DNA of 64,000 nucleotides from Gordonia sp. 'Campus' (GCF_022206305.1 NZ_JAKOIW010000005.1:238685-302684); one strand, 5' to 3'. Counted from the first letter of the stretch, positions 1 to 8,438 are shown. Program-made: numbers and translations. Notes: generated by a model not told the origin, from the letters alone.

Positions 1-20
1 CGGGGCACGCGGAGAGTAAG

Positions 21-43
21 GTTTTCGACTGGGAATCGAAAAC
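21..43. promoter_or_regulatory. inverted repeat upstream of nadB
   Basis: GTTTTCGA and TCGAAAAC form perfect 8-bp arms around a 7-nt spacer, about 57 bases before the chosen nadB start. The AT-rich arms stand out in this sequence. It could be an operator for an NAD-biosynthesis regulator or part of a terminator for a gene left of the window. I cannot assign a regulator from sequence alone. Confidence 0.4.
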
Positions 44-100
44 GTGCGCCGGGAGTTGCTCTCGAGTGCGGGTTGCCGACGCGGCGAGAGGCGGTTGAAG

Positions 101-1780
101 ATGAGCGGGTCCACAGATGGGCGGGCCGAGCAGGTCGGCGCGCTGCGCGCCGACCTCGTCGTGGTCGGGGCGGGCATCGCCGGACTGACCGCCGCCCTGT
201 GCGCCGCCGAGAACGGGCTCGAGGTGATCGTGCTCAACAAGGGGCCGCGCTGGGATGCCACCCGCGGGGAGCAACCGACCTCCACGTTCTATGCCCAGGG
301 TGGCGTCGCCGTGGTGATGCCCGCCGGCCACGGTGACCCCGACGACTCGGTGGGCCGTCACCTCGCCGACACCGTCGCCGCGGGTGCGGGTCTCACCGAT
401 GCCGCCGCGTCGAGGCCGATCCTGGCAGACGGGTGGGCATCGGTGTCGGCGCTGATCGACTGGGGAGCCGAGTTCGACCGGAACGTCGACGGTGCCCTGC
501 TCCGCACGCGCGAAGGCGGTCACTCGCTGCGTCGGATCATCCACGCCGGCGGCGACGCGACCGGCGCTGCGATCCAACGCGCGCTGCACTCGGCGGTACG
601 CACCGCCGCCGGCCGCGGGGATGCGCCCGCCATCCGATTCCTCGACGACGCGATCGCGACCGCGGTGCTCCTCGACGACGACGGTGGCGACGGCCACGAC
701 AACGACGGCGGTCAGCGGCGGGCGGTCGGCGTTGCCGTTCTGCACGACGGACGTCCCGGGTCGGTACTCGCTCCGACCGTGTTACTGGCGACGGGCGGCG
801 CGGGACACCTCTACGCGGCGACGACGAACCCCCCCGGTGCGACCGGTGACGGCATCGCGCTCGCTCTGCGCGCCGGCGCCGAGGTCGCCGACCTCGAGTT
901 CATCCAGTTCCACCCGACGATGCTGTACACCGCGGGGGCACGGGGCCGGCGCACGTTGATCAGCGAGGCGGTCCGCGGCGAGGGCGGGACACTCGTCGAC
1001 GTCGACGGCCGGTCGGTGACCGACGGGGTCCATCCGATGGGCGACCTCGCCCCGCGCGACGTGGTCGCCGACGCGGTCGAGACCGCGATCGAACTCACCG
1101 GCCATCCGTGCGTCTACCTCGATGTCGGTGGTGTCCACGACTTCGAGGCCCGGTTCCCGACCGTCAGTGCGGGAATCCGGGCCGCGGGCCTCGATCCCGC
1201 ATCCCGGCGTATCCCGGTCGTGCCGGGCGCGCACTACCTCTGCGGCGGGGTCGTGACCGACGGCGACGCCAGGACTGCGGTCGACGGGTTGCTCGCGGCC
1301 GGGGAGGTCGCGCGGACCGGGCTGCACGGCGCCAACCGCCTGGCGTCGAACAGCCTCCTGGAAGGTCTCGTGATGGGCCGCCGCGCGGCCCGGGTCGCGA
1401 TCGACCGGCGTGGCCTGTCGGTACCCGAACGCGTACGGCCGCCGGTCGCGGAAGCGGTCCCCATCCTCGATCGCGACCTCCTGCAGGACACGATGTCGCG
1501 CCGCGCGGCCTTGCGCAGGTCGGCCGACGGACTGGCCGAGACCGCCGACCTGCTCGCGACGGCACCACGACGGGTTCCGCGTTCGGTGCGCGAGGTCGAG
1601 GATGCGGCGCTGACCCTCACCGCGTCGGCCGTCGTGGCATCGGCGGCCGCCCGCACCGAGTCCCGAGGCGCGCACGTCCGCGTGGACTTCCCGCTGACCG
1701 ACGAGACGTCGGAGTCGCGCGTCCTCCGGCTCGTCGACGGGGAGCTGCGAGATGCCCGTGTGGCGCTCACGCCGGGCTGA
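101..1780 (+). CDS. nadB: L-aspartate oxidase (NadB)
   Basis: Flavoprotein that oxidises L-aspartate to iminoaspartate, the first step of de novo NAD synthesis, in the cytoplasm. From the ATG the product is 559 residues, slightly longer than usual (about 530). The N-terminal Rossmann motif VVGAGIAGLTAA binds FAD. The C-terminal half carries GLHGANRLASNSLLEG, the signature of the NadB/succinate dehydrogenase flavoprotein family, and the HPT segment after EFIQF is also typical. The ATG at 101 follows a GAGAGG Shine-Dalgarno-like stretch and is preferred over a GTG at 44, which would add 19 Arg-rich residues. nadC does not follow as in mycobacterial nadABC operons; nadA may lie left of the window. 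Confidence 0.93.
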   Translation: MSGSTDGRAEQVGALRADLVVVGAGIAGLTAALCAAENGLEVIVLNKGPRWDATRGEQPTSTFYAQGGVAVVMPAGHGDPDDSVGRHLADTVAAGAGLTDAAASRPILADGWASVSALIDWGAEFDRNVDGALLRTREGGHSLRRIIHAGGDATGAAIQRALHSAVRTAAGRGDAPAIRFLDDAIATAVLLDDDGGDGHDNDGGQRRAVGVAVLHDGRPGSVLAPTVLLATGGAGHLYAATTNPPGATGDGIALALRAGAEVADLEFIQFHPTMLYTAGARGRRTLISEAVRGEGGTLVDVDGRSVTDGVHPMGDLAPRDVVADAVETAIELTGHPCVYLDVGGVHDFEARFPTVSAGIRAAGLDPASRRIPVVPGAHYLCGGVVTDGDARTAVDGLLAAGEVARTGLHGANRLASNSLLEGLVMGRRAARVAIDRRGLSVPERVRPPVAEAVPILDRDLLQDTMSRRAALRRSADGLAETADLLATAPRRVPRSVREVEDAALTLTASAVVASAAARTESRGAHVRVDFPLTDETSESRVLRLVDGELRDARVALTPG

Positions 1781-1831
1781 CGTGGGGCAAGTCGATGCGG
1801 GCGGCCTCATGACAGGGCAGGATTGGCGTCG

Positions 1832-2818
1832 ATGACCTCAGCAGACGGCCTGGCGCGCGGCCAGGTGAACCCAAGCGGCGGGTCTCCGGACACCGTCGAC
1901 ATCGACCTCGGCCACCTCACCCTGCGTGCACTGACGTGGGGTCCCGACGACGGCCCCGTTGCGGTGTGCCTCCACGGTTTTCCCGATTCGGCCTGGACCT
2001 GGCGGCACCTGGGTCCCGAGCTCGCGAAGGCCGGTTACCGGGTCATCGCGCCTTTCACGCGCGGCTACGCGCCGTCGGACATACCGGCGGACAAGGACTT
2101 TCACGTGGCCGCGCTGGCCCACGATGCCCGCGGGATTCACGCCGCGGTGGGTGCCGGTGACGACGCCGTGCTCATCGGGCACGACTGGGGTGCGATGACG
2201 GCCAACGCGCTCGCGCACCGCGACGACAACCCCTATGCGGCGGTGGTGTCGATGGCGGTGCCGCCGGTGCCCGCTGTACGGCGCTCGCTCGCCCAGGGCG
2301 CCGAGGGTGCACGGATGCTGGGTCGTCAGCTGCTCATGAGCTGGTACATCGCGTTCAACCAGTTGCCCTGGGGGCCGGAGCGCACCCTGGACACGCTGAT
2401 CCCGCTGTTGTGGCGCCGGTGGCGGCTGACCCGCAGGTCCCGTCCGGCACAGCTCGACATCGATCACGCGCTCGCGGCATTGCCCACCCCAGCGCATCGG
2501 TCGGCGGCCCTGGGGTACTACCGGGCGCTGCGCACACCGCGTGTCGATCCGCGATACTCCGATCTCCGCAACGACTGGCTCGGCGAACCCCGCTGCCGCA
2601 CGCTGTATCTTCACGGGGCCGACGACGGCTGCATGCAGTCGCGCTTCACCGACCGCGTCCGCGAGGTGCTGCCGCCCGGAAGCGGCGCTGCGGTGATCGC
2701 CGGAGCGGGTCACTTTCTCCATCTGGACGAGCCCGATGAGGTGAATGCGAGGATTCTCGGGTTCCTCTCGGAAACGCGCGGGGGCGACGGGGTGGCACGG
2801 GACGGGTCCGCTTCGTAG
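1832..2818 (+). CDS. alpha/beta hydrolase, epoxide hydrolase-like
   Basis: A 328-residue cytoplasmic alpha/beta-hydrolase. HGFPDSAWTW near residue 47 is the oxyanion-hole HGxP motif. GHDWGA supplies an aspartate nucleophile, as in epoxide hydrolases and haloalkane dehalogenases rather than serine esterases. GAGHFLHLDEP near the C-terminus gives the catalytic histidine. The substrate cannot be told. The start is the ATG at 1832; an in-frame TTG at 1823 is possible. It starts about 50 bases after nadB and may be co-transcribed with it, but nothing in the sequence links it to NAD metabolism. Confidence 0.8.
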   Translation: MTSADGLARGQVNPSGGSPDTVDIDLGHLTLRALTWGPDDGPVAVCLHGFPDSAWTWRHLGPELAKAGYRVIAPFTRGYAPSDIPADKDFHVAALAHDARGIHAAVGAGDDAVLIGHDWGAMTANALAHRDDNPYAAVVSMAVPPVPAVRRSLAQGAEGARMLGRQLLMSWYIAFNQLPWGPERTLDTLIPLLWRRWRLTRRSRPAQLDIDHALAALPTPAHRSAALGYYRALRTPRVDPRYSDLRNDWLGEPRCRTLYLHGADDGCMQSRFTDRVREVLPPGSGAAVIAGAGHFLHLDEPDEVNARILGFLSETRGGDGVARDGSAS

Positions 2819-2936
2819 ACTGACGCCCGGGATCGTCACGTCGTGGCCACCGGGGGGCGGCCACCGCATCGCATGCCGGGGGGTTTTGCGTGCCGGCGAA
2901 GAGGCGTCGCGAGGCAATGCATGAAGGGGAGTCCGT

Positions 2937-3728
2937 ATGAACGGCGAGGGCTGTTGGTCGACGGTGGTGTGCCGGCCGACCGAACGCGCGGCGCTGGGAC
3001 TGTCGGGTGACTCCGAGTGGTTGCTGCAGTGTCGGCTGGCGATCGGGCATCGGGGCAACCACGCCACCGACGCGAGCACGCACCCGCGGCACGATCGGCG
3101 TCTCTGGCTGGAGTGGAACGACTTCGACGATCGCGCCCAGTCGCTCATCGAACGCAACCCCTGCCCGGTCCCGTCGCCCGAAGGTGCGGGATGTGTGTTC
3201 TTCGCCGGGCACGGCGGACCCCACTTCTACGCCCGCACCAACGGTCACGCGCCGTCGGTGATGACCGGTGCCGGAGCCCCGGGTCCGCAAGCGGTCGGTC
3301 CCGACCGGTCCCTGACCACCCAGCACCAGCCGCCGACCCGCATGGGGACGCACCGGTTACCCGACTCCCATCAACCCGTCCCGCTCCCACAGCAGCAGCC
3401 GGTCGTCGAGCCCGATCCGCAGCCGGCTTACCGCGGGGGGCGTCGGTCCACCAACGCCGAGCCGCTCGTCACCGAGGATTACCAAGGCCGCCGCCACCGG
3501 ACGGATGGCCTGAACACGAATGGCGCGAGCGCAGATGGTCTGACCGCGGATGGTCTGAACGCGGGTGGCCTGAACGCGGGCGGACCGGCGCCGAGCGGGC
3601 CGGCCGACCCGGAGCCCGGCGCGCCGGCCGTGCAAGCCCTCGACACCGCCCGGCTCGAGGCGATCGGCGCGGCGCTCGACGAGGTCGCCACCGCACTGGC
3701 CCGACTGGCTGCGGTGCTGCGCGCGTAG
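2937..3728 (+). CDS. hypothetical protein with paired Cys/His motifs and pentapeptide repeats
   Basis: I do not recognise this 263-residue protein. The ATG follows AGGGGAG with good spacing. The N-terminal 105 residues contain the pattern C-x4-G-H-x-G-x-H twice with identical spacing (CRLAIGHRGNH and CVFFAGHGGPH) plus further cysteines, suggesting a metal-binding module. Residues about 110-185 are Pro/Gln/His-rich low complexity. Residues about 190-214 are five 5-residue repeats of the type DGLNA encoded by a 15-bp tandem DNA repeat. The last 30 residues look like an amphipathic helix rich in Leu and Ala. It lies directly upstream of the copper operon, but the operator-like repeats lie after it, so shared regulation is not shown. 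No signal peptide is visible. Confidence 0.65.
   Translation: MNGEGCWSTVVCRPTERAALGLSGDSEWLLQCRLAIGHRGNHATDASTHPRHDRRLWLEWNDFDDRAQSLIERNPCPVPSPEGAGCVFFAGHGGPHFYARTNGHAPSVMTGAGAPGPQAVGPDRSLTTQHQPPTRMGTHRLPDSHQPVPLPQQQPVVEPDPQPAYRGGRRSTNAEPLVTEDYQGRRHRTDGLNTNGASADGLTADGLNAGGLNAGGPAPSGPADPEPGAPAVQALDTARLEAIGAALDEVATALARLAAVLRA
3504..3578 (+). repeat. 15-bp tandem repeat, five units, in frame
   Basis: Five consecutive degenerate 15-bp units of the GATGGTCTGAACGCG type encode the pentapeptides DGLNT, NGASA, DGLTA, DGLNA and GGLNA. The repeat keeps the reading frame of the surrounding gene. Confidence 0.8.
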
Positions 3729-3752
3729 TCGGACTCGTCACCCAACCAGGCC

Positions 3753-3771
3753 GGTACCCTAGGGGGGTACC
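3753..3771. promoter_or_regulatory. upstream CsoR-type operator candidate
   Basis: GGTACCC and GGGTACC form 7-bp arms around a 5-nt spacer, 67 bases before csoR. G/C-tract inverted repeats of this kind are typical of CsoR operators. The spacing matches that of the second repeat closer to the gene. Confidence 0.6.
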
Positions 3772-3805
3772 GTTTTGCCGCCATGACTGGTATACCTGGT
3801 CGGGC

Positions 3806-3822
3806 ATACCCGTGAGGGGTAT
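3806..3822. promoter_or_regulatory. CsoR-type operator in front of csoR
   Basis: ATACCC and GGGTAT form perfect 6-bp arms around a 5-nt spacer, ending 15 bases before the csoR start. The position over the likely promoter or ribosome-binding region fits autorepression of the copper operon. GGTATACC lies 7 bases further upstream and adds symmetry. Confidence 0.7.
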
Positions 3823-3837
3823 CCGGACGGGAGTGAC

Positions 3838-4131
3838 ATGGACGAGCATCAGCACGGTTACATCGGCCGCAAGGACGATTACCTCCGCCGACTCAAGCGC
3901 ATCGAGGGGCAGGCGCGTGGCCTGCAGCGCATGGTCGAGGAGGACACCTACTGCATCGACATCCTGACGCAGGTGTCGGCGATGACGAAGGCGCTGCAGG
4001 CCGTCAGCCTCGGCCTGCTCGAAGAGCACATGGCGCACTGCGTCGTGCACGCGGCTCAAGAGAGCGACGAGGCCGGCAAGGCCAAGGTCGACGAAGCCAT
4101 GGCCGCGATCTCGCGCCTGGTCAAGTCCTGA
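3838..4131 (+). CDS. csoR: copper-sensing transcriptional repressor CsoR
   Basis: A 97-residue all-helical repressor of the CsoR/RcnR family. In this family Cu(I) binding releases the protein from its operator and so induces copper efflux. The copper ligands are present as C39, H64 and C68, with the spacing (25 and 4) of M. tuberculosis CsoR. RLKRIEGQARGL in helix 1 is the family signature. It heads csoR-copZ-small membrane protein-copA, and two inverted repeats precede it, consistent with autoregulation. Confidence 0.93.
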   Translation: MDEHQHGYIGRKDDYLRRLKRIEGQARGLQRMVEEDTYCIDILTQVSAMTKALQAVSLGLLEEHMAHCVVHAAQESDEAGKAKVDEAMAAISRLVKS

Positions 4132-4169
4132 CCGCCACTCGCACAAACCCGAACTCGAGGAGTTATCCG

Positions 4170-4376
4170 ATGAGCACCACCAGCACCTACACCGTCACCG
4201 GCATGACCTGCGGCCACTGCGTGGCCTCGGTCCGCGAGGAGATCGAGGCGCTGCCCGGCGTGACGGATGTCGAGGTCACCCTCGACGACGGATCGGTACG
4301 CGTGGCCGCCGACCGCGAACTGGGCCGGTCCGAGGTCGAGGCCGCGGTCACCGAAGCCGGATACGCGCTGGCCTGA
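4170..4376 (+). CDS. copZ: copper chaperone (HMA domain), CopZ-like
   Basis: A 68-residue single heavy-metal-associated domain. GMTCGHC holds the MxCxxC Cu(I) site, and the ferredoxin-like beta-alpha-beta pattern fills the rest. It probably delivers Cu(I) to CopA encoded downstream and perhaps to CsoR upstream. The start has a GAGGAG Shine-Dalgarno sequence. It lies 38 bases after csoR. Confidence 0.92.
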   Translation: MSTTSTYTVTGMTCGHCVASVREEIEALPGVTDVEVTLDDGSVRVAADRELGRSEVEAAVTEAGYALA

Positions 4377-4377
4377 C

Positions 4378-4530
4378 ATGACAACAGCAGTCGTCCGTCC
4401 GGTCGCCTATGTGGCGGCCCTGGTCGTGATCGTCGCGATCGCGTTCGTCGTCGGCCGCGCGTGGGGGCCCGATGTCGAACCGGCGCCGCAACATTCGCCG
4501 TCCCACAGCGTCGATGGTGGTCACCGATGA
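4378..4530 (+). CDS. 50-residue single-helix membrane protein in the copper operon
   Basis: A short reading frame begins 1 base after the copZ stop and ends by overlapping the copA start (ATGA). It encodes a short N-terminus, one hydrophobic helix (about residues 9-26) and a polar tail with PQHSPSHSVDGGHR, which holds three histidines. The tight packing between copZ and copA argues that it is translated. I do not recognise the family. A role in handing copper to CopA, or in anchoring CopZ, is a guess from position and the His-rich tail. Confidence 0.65.
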   Translation: MTTAVVRPVAYVAALVVIVAIAFVVGRAWGPDVEPAPQHSPSHSVDGGHR

Positions 4531-6815
4531 CCGCGACCGCACCCCATCTGATCGACCTCGACATCTCCGGCATGACGTGCGCGTCATGCGCCAACCGCAT
4601 CGAACGCAAACTGAACAAGCTCGACGGGGTGACGGCGTCGGTGAACTATGCGACCGAACGCGCCCACGTCGAGGTGCCGAACGGCCTGTCGACGACGGAC
4701 CTCGTCGAGGTGGTCCGTGCGGCCGGTTACGACGCCGCGCCGATCCTGCCGGACCCGCCGGCAGTCACCGGGGGCCAGGAGCCCACGGTGTCGGGCGACC
4801 CCGAGTTGGACGCACTCCGTCAACGTCTGATCGTGTCGGCGGTGCTGTCCATACCTGTGATCGCGCTGGCGATGATCCCGGCGCTGCAGTTCACCTACTG
4901 GCAGTGGGCGTCGCTGACCCTGGCTGCACCCGTGGTGGTCTGGGGCGCGTACCCGTTCCATCGCGCCGCTTGGGTCAATCTGCGCCACGGTGCCACCACG
5001 ATGGACACGCTGGTCTCGGTCGGAACCCTGGCCGCGTTCGGATGGTCGCTGTACGCCCTGTTCCTGGGAACGGCCGGCACACCGGGTCTCACCCACGGCT
5101 TCGACCTGCTGCCGCAACGCTCAGACGGGTCGTCGCACATCTACCTCGAGGCCGCAGCCGGCGTCACGACCTTCCTGCTGGCGGGCCGCTACTTCGAGAA
5201 GCGAGCCAAACGTCGTGCGGGCGATGCACTGTCGGCGCTGATGGATCTCGGTGCCAAGGATGTCGTGGTCCGCGACCACAACGGCGTCGAGACCCGAATC
5301 CCCATCGCGCAGTTGGCGGTCGGTGACGAGTTCGTCGTGCGACCCGGCGAGAAGGTCGCAACCGACGGCCTCGTCGTCGAGGGCGCGTCGGCGGTCGACG
5401 CCTCGATGGTGTCGGGCGAGTCGGTACCCGTCGAGGTCACCCCGGGCGACGCGGTCGTCGGCGCGACGATCAACACCAGCGGGTTGCTGGTCGTGCGTGC
5501 CACCGCCGTCGGGTCCGACACCGCGCTGTCCCAGATGGCACGCATGGTGACCGCGGCGCAGGAGGGCAAGGCCGACGTCCAGCGCCTGGCCGACCGCATC
5601 TCGTCGGTGTTCGTCCCGATCGTCATCGCGATCTCGGTTGCGACACTGGGATTCTGGCTGGGCGTCGCGTCGACGTCGGACTTCGCGGGCGGAGACGTCA
5701 CCTTCGCGTTCACCGCGGCGGTCGCCGTCCTGATCATCGCATGCCCGTGTGCGCTCGGGCTCGCCACACCGACGGCACTGATGGTCGGCACCGGCCGGGG
5801 GGCGCAGCTGGGCATCCTGCTGAAGGGACCGGAGGTACTCGAGTCGACGCGACGGGTCGACACCATCGTGCTGGACAAGACGGGCACCGTCACCACCGGC
5901 GAGATGACGTTCTCCGCGATCACCGTCGCCGACGGTCACGACGAGGAGCAGGTCCTCGGCTGGGCGGCGTCGGTGGAGTCCGGATCGGAGCATCCGATCG
6001 CGGCCGCCATCGTCGACGCCGGACGGGACCACATCGACTCGCCCGCCCGCGACTTCGTCTCCACGCAGGGCGCGGGCGTCGCCGGGATGGTCGGAGACCG
6101 ATTGGTGCACGTGGTGTCGCCGAGCAAGGTCGACGTGCCCTTGCCGCGATCACTCGCCGACGCGGTGGCCACCGCCGAATCCGAGGGCGCGACGGCGGTC
6201 GTCGTGCTGGCAACCGACCGCACCTCCGAAGAGACTGCCGGACAACCGGTTCCCGTGGGGGTCGTCGTGGTGGCCGATCGGATCAAACCGTCGTCGGCAG
6301 CGGCGATCACCGAGTTCCGGCGCCTGGGACTGACGCCGAAGCTGCTCACCGGCGACAACGAGGGCGCCGCTCGGGCCGTGGCGTCGAGAGTCGGCATCGA
6401 CGATGTGACCGCCGGTGTCAGTCCACGACGCAAGCTCGAGGTCATCGCGGAACTCCAGGAGCAGGGTCACGTGGTCGCGATGGTCGGTGACGGGATCAAC
6501 GACGCCGCAGCGCTCGCGCAGGCCGATCTCGGCCTCGCGATGGGTACCGGAACCGACGTGGCCATGGCCGCCAGCGACCTCACCGTCGTCAGCGGTGACC
6601 TCCGTGCGGTGGCCGACGCGATCGCACTGGCGCGCCGAACACTCGGCACCATCAAGGGAAACCTGTTCTGGGCGTTCGGTTACAACGTGGCAGCCATCCC
6701 GCTGGCGGCAGCTGGCATGCTGAACCCGATGATCGCGGGCGCCGCGATGGCACTGTCGTCGGTGTTCGTCGTCGGGAACAGCCTGCGACTCCGGGGGTTC
6801 GCCCCGAAGCGCTGA
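4527..6815 (+). CDS. copA: copper-exporting P1B-type ATPase CopA
   Basis: A 762-residue membrane ATPase that exports Cu(I). Domains in order: an N-terminal HMA domain with GMTCASC (C18, C21); membrane helices between about residues 95 and 235; actuator loop with SGES; transmembrane CPC in ACPCALGLATPTA near residue 405, the metal pathway marker of the P1B class; phosphorylation site DKTGT near 450; the SEHP nucleotide-binding motif; and GDGIND. Length and order are normal for CopA. The ATG at 4527 overlaps the preceding stop. Last gene of the csoR operon and convergent with the next gene. Confidence 0.95.
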   Translation: MTATAPHLIDLDISGMTCASCANRIERKLNKLDGVTASVNYATERAHVEVPNGLSTTDLVEVVRAAGYDAAPILPDPPAVTGGQEPTVSGDPELDALRQRLIVSAVLSIPVIALAMIPALQFTYWQWASLTLAAPVVVWGAYPFHRAAWVNLRHGATTMDTLVSVGTLAAFGWSLYALFLGTAGTPGLTHGFDLLPQRSDGSSHIYLEAAAGVTTFLLAGRYFEKRAKRRAGDALSALMDLGAKDVVVRDHNGVETRIPIAQLAVGDEFVVRPGEKVATDGLVVEGASAVDASMVSGESVPVEVTPGDAVVGATINTSGLLVVRATAVGSDTALSQMARMVTAAQEGKADVQRLADRISSVFVPIVIAISVATLGFWLGVASTSDFAGGDVTFAFTAAVAVLIIACPCALGLATPTALMVGTGRGAQLGILLKGPEVLESTRRVDTIVLDKTGTVTTGEMTFSAITVADGHDEEQVLGWAASVESGSEHPIAAAIVDAGRDHIDSPARDFVSTQGAGVAGMVGDRLVHVVSPSKVDVPLPRSLADAVATAESEGATAVVVLATDRTSEETAGQPVPVGVVVVADRIKPSSAAAITEFRRLGLTPKLLTGDNEGAARAVASRVGIDDVTAGVSPRRKLEVIAELQEQGHVVAMVGDGINDAAALAQADLGLAMGTGTDVAMAASDLTVVSGDLRAVADAIALARRTLGTIKGNLFWAFGYNVAAIPLAAAGMLNPMIAGAAMALSSVFVVGNSLRLRGFAPKR

Positions 6816-6824
6816 CCGGGGTCG

Positions 6825-8297
6825 TTACGCGCTCGTGGTCACTCGCGCCGCCGCGTGCCGCCCGGCGCGCCGGCCGAAGTACGACCCTTCGCCCAGTTGC
6901 GTTCCGCTGCAATAGCCCTTGCAGTCCTGGGCGATGTTGGTCGCACTCGCGCCGGCCGCGTAGAGGCCGGTGATGACGCTGCCCGATTCGTCGAGCACCT
7001 CGCCGTCCAACGACGTCGCCATGCCGCCCATCGTGAAGCCGGCGTACATGGCCTTGCCGAGCGAGAGGTCGTAGGCGGCCCAGGGGCCGGTGTCCTGCGG
7101 TTCGAGGAACTCCGCCGCCTTGTGGAAGTCGGGGTCTTCTTTCTTGGCGGCGTTCTCGTTGTAGCGGGCCATGGTCGCCTGCAGCTTGCCCTCGGGGATT
7201 CCGAGGTCGCGCTCCATCTCCTCGATGGTCTCCCAGCCGTCGATGAGCGGTACGAGATAGTTCTGCTTCTCGTTCATGTGCGACTCGTTCACGATGAGGT
7301 ATGCGACCGAATCCGGCTGTTCGAGAACGAATCCCGAAGTCCGCGCGTGATAGGAGTCCTCGGTGACGAACCGTTCGCCGTACTTGTTCACGATGACGCC
7401 CATCACCATGCTCGCGGGCGGGTAGATCGGCGCGGTGATGAATGCGTTGTCCATGTATTTCAGTGCGGCACCGGCGGATTGACCCATACGCAGGCCGAGT
7501 CCGTCGTCGTAGGTGTTGCCGAGGACGAACGGCTTCTCGGCGAGATGCGGGGTGTGCTCAGCGACCATGTCGGGGTTCATCACGAAGCCGCCTGCGGCGA
7601 TGATCACCGAGTCCGCGCGGATGACGCCTTCGGCATCGGGCGTCTTCCACGTCACGCCGACGACCGCACCGTTGTCATCGACGACCAGCTGACGGGCGCC
7701 GGTCTCGTACCGGACCTCGGCGCCGAGCTCGTCGAGCCGGGTGACGAGCAGGTCGATGACCAGCTTCGCGCCCCCGGTCTCCCCGGGTACCGGGACCTTG
7801 TGGCCGCGCGGTGCCGGTACGGCCTGGTCTTTGAACGGCCAGACCTTCTCGTTGCCGGTGAACATCAGTCCCTCGGTGCCGGGCTGGATGACGGCCTTCT
7901 CCGGATAGAAGCTGCGCTCGAAGGTGAAGCCCAGGCCTTCGAGCCAGTTGAAGTGGTCGACGCTGTCGGCGCAGTAGGCGTGGATCTTGTCGGGCTCGGG
8001 ATCGACCGACACCGCGGTGAGGTACTTCTCCATCTCCTCGACGGAGTCGTCCTGGCCGGTGGCCTTCTGAACGGCGGTGCCGCCGCCGAGGTAGAAGAAC
8101 CCGCCGGACAGCGAGGTGGTGCCGCCCGGAGCCGCGGCGCGTTCGAGCAGGAGCACCCGCGCCCCGTTCGCGGCGGCCTCCGCCGCGGCGCATCCGCCGG
8201 CGATGCCGAACCCGATCACGACGACATCGACCTCGTCGGAGAACTCGGACACCGAAGAGAGGGGGACGGTCTCCGGGATCTCGGTACTGGTAGCCAT
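6825..8297 (-). CDS. 3-ketosteroid dehydrogenase, probably delta4-(5alpha) type
   Basis: A 490-residue FAD enzyme of the fumarate reductase/3-ketosteroid dehydrogenase family. VVVIGFGIAGGCAA (residues 26-39) binds FAD. TTSLSGGFFYLGGGT, Tyr316 and GYCSG near 461-465 resemble the delta4-(5alpha)-dehydrogenase of Rhodococcus jostii. As I recall, its active-site residues are Tyr319, Tyr466 and Ser468; Tyr316, Tyr462 and Ser464 here sit 3-4 places earlier with the same Y-x-S pattern. The reaction would be 4,5-desaturation of 5alpha-3-ketosteroids in sterol catabolism. The start is the ATG at 8297; a KstR-type operator lies about 20 bases upstream. A delta1-dehydrogenase or another flavin reductase of the family is the alternative. 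Confidence 0.75.
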   Translation of the reverse strand: MATSTEIPETVPLSSVSEFSDEVDVVVIGFGIAGGCAAAEAAANGARVLLLERAAAPGGTTSLSGGFFYLGGGTAVQKATGQDDSVEEMEKYLTAVSVDPEPDKIHAYCADSVDHFNWLEGLGFTFERSFYPEKAVIQPGTEGLMFTGNEKVWPFKDQAVPAPRGHKVPVPGETGGAKLVIDLLVTRLDELGAEVRYETGARQLVVDDNGAVVGVTWKTPDAEGVIRADSVIIAAGGFVMNPDMVAEHTPHLAEKPFVLGNTYDDGLGLRMGQSAGAALKYMDNAFITAPIYPPASMVMGVIVNKYGERFVTEDSYHARTSGFVLEQPDSVAYLIVNESHMNEKQNYLVPLIDGWETIEEMERDLGIPEGKLQATMARYNENAAKKEDPDFHKAAEFLEPQDTGPWAAYDLSLGKAMYAGFTMGGMATSLDGEVLDESGSVITGLYAAGASATNIAQDCKGYCSGTQLGEGSYFGRRAGRHAAARVTTSA

Positions 8298-8318
8298 GGG
8301 CGTCAGATTAACCGACGA

Positions 8319-8336
8319 ACTAGAACCTGTTCTAGT
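8319..8336. promoter_or_regulatory. KstR-type operator
   Basis: ACTAGAAC-CT-GTTCTAGT is a perfect 8-bp inverted repeat. Its core TAGAACCTGTTCTA matches the published KstR motif TNNAACNNGTTNNA at every fixed position. It lies 22-39 bases upstream of the ketosteroid dehydrogenase start, where a repressor would block the promoter. It is also about 100 bases from the divergent molybdenum oxidoreductase gene. Confidence 0.8.
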
Positions 8337-8438
8337 CCTTGGTAACGATTTGTGCACCGGTCTGCCGGTCGGGTCACCGGGTGATCTCGGAACTAACGGC
8401 CCACGGCGTACTCACAGGTTTCTTCGGTATCAAGAAAT

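Noticed and set aside
44..100. GTG start of nadB adding 19 residues
   Set aside because: The extension is Arg-rich, unlike NadB N-termini, and overlaps the end of the inverted repeat; the ATG at 101 has a better Shine-Dalgarno sequence.
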